From contig NZ_CP071793.1 of assembly GCF_017498545.1 (NCBI RefSeq), forward strand, positions 4,737,001-4,801,000: 64,000 nucleotides of DNA, in the 5' to 3' direction. The notes under the pieces are model-generated. The model saw nothing but the letters and a program-made list of their open reading frames with translations. It did no database searches and was not told where the DNA came from. Below, piece by piece: positions 63,833 through 64,000 of the stretch (position 1 is its first letter; each line of letters begins with the position of its first letter). This DNA comes from Sulfidibacter corallicola (GTDB lineage Bacteria > Acidobacteriota > Holophagae > Acanthopleuribacterales > Acanthopleuribacteraceae). The position numbers and the translations under genes are program-made.

Positions 63833-64000
63833 TCAGCCGTTCAGGACCTCGGCGATCCGATCGATGTGGGCCTCTTCGAGGAAGGGGTTCATCGGCAGGC
63901 TGAAAATGCGGCGCGAGGCGGATTCGGAAACGGGATAATCGCCGGTCTGATAACCCAGTTTGGCGAAGGCCGGTTGCAGGTGGAGCGGCTTGGGATAGTA
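63833..64000 (-). CDS. DegT/DnrJ/EryC1/StrS-family aminotransferase, C-terminal part
   Basis: The last 55 residues of a gene whose start lies beyond the right edge. The stretch KPLHLQPAFAKLGYQTGDYP followed by VSESASRRIFSLPMNPFLEE is characteristic of sugar aminotransferases of the DegT family, PLP enzymes that make amino sugars for polysaccharides or glycoproteins. The stop codon is at 63833-63835. Confidence 0.85.
   Translation of the reverse strand, partial: YYPKPLHLQPAFAKLGYQTGDYPVSESASRRIFSLPMNPFLEEAHIDRIAEVLNG

Overview
The window is about 62% G+C and comes from a Gram-negative bacterium. It carries lipid A acyltransferases (LpxA, LpxD), FabZ, BamA, Skp, a LolCD-type exporter, apolipoprotein N-acyltransferase and a TonB-like protein. 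Together with a futalosine-pathway menaquinone enzyme, a ClpC with a UVR motif, an XPB/Bax1-type helicase-nuclease pair and a large signalling load (PP2C, GGDEF/EAL, PilZ, FHA, sigma/anti-sigma), this suggests Acidobacteriota, perhaps Holophagae/Acanthopleuribacter-like. That assignment is inference from gene content; no rRNA or tRNA gene was seen.

Layout. (1) 1-13.3 kb, minus strand: a long envelope operon, lysS-lolC-lolD-clpC-bamA-skp-lpxD-fabZ-lpxA and then tex, read leftward from a good sigma70-type promoter before lysS. (2) 13.5-21 kb, plus strand: an Smr protein, uracil-DNA glycosylase, then a compact thiamine operon thiC-thiO-thiS-thiG-thiD/E, the last a fusion. (3) 21-28.5 kb: a PPP-type phosphoesterase, a PAS-GGDEF-EAL protein, a receiver-PP2C phosphatase, a PilZ protein and a very acidic protein of unknown role. 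The EAL and PilZ domains both show altered key motifs. (4) 28.5-33.4 kb: mqnD, lnt and the two E1 subunits of a 2-oxoacid dehydrogenase. (5) 33.5-34.1 kb: an array of palindromic repeats with single copies at 29.4, 34.0 and 43.0 kb. (6) 34.2-39.6 kb: a lipoprotein-like protein, an RluA-family pseudouridine synthase, rsmI and the DUF790/XPB pair. (7) 39.6-43.1 kb: a lower-G+C accessory patch with gene remnants (DM13-like, SBBP-repeat, IstB-like), a tiny secreted four-cysteine peptide and a six-bladed beta-propeller protein. (8) 43.1-52.3 kb: an AAA ATPase with a degenerate nuclease-like tail, an ECF sigma/membrane protein/PDZ protein operon, a Wzc-like tyrosine kinase with a Gly-Tyr tail, and cysS. 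(9) 52.3-64 kb: SanA, a fumarylacetoacetase-family enzyme, a regulatory cluster (zinc-binding anti-sigma-like protein, sigma factor, small ORF, DUF3662-FHA protein), an MCE-like secreted protein, an HD phosphohydrolase, a TonB-like protein, a very long hairpin with a T-run, a secreted DUF4097-like protein with seven THKG-type repeats, and the end of a DegT-family aminotransferase.

Best candidates for something new: the repeat family whose stems change by compensating substitutions within a constant frame; the four-cysteine peptide next to a perfect palindrome; the 30-bp hairpin at 62.7 kb; the THKG-repeat protein; and the ATPase with a nuclease fold that lacks its catalytic acids.
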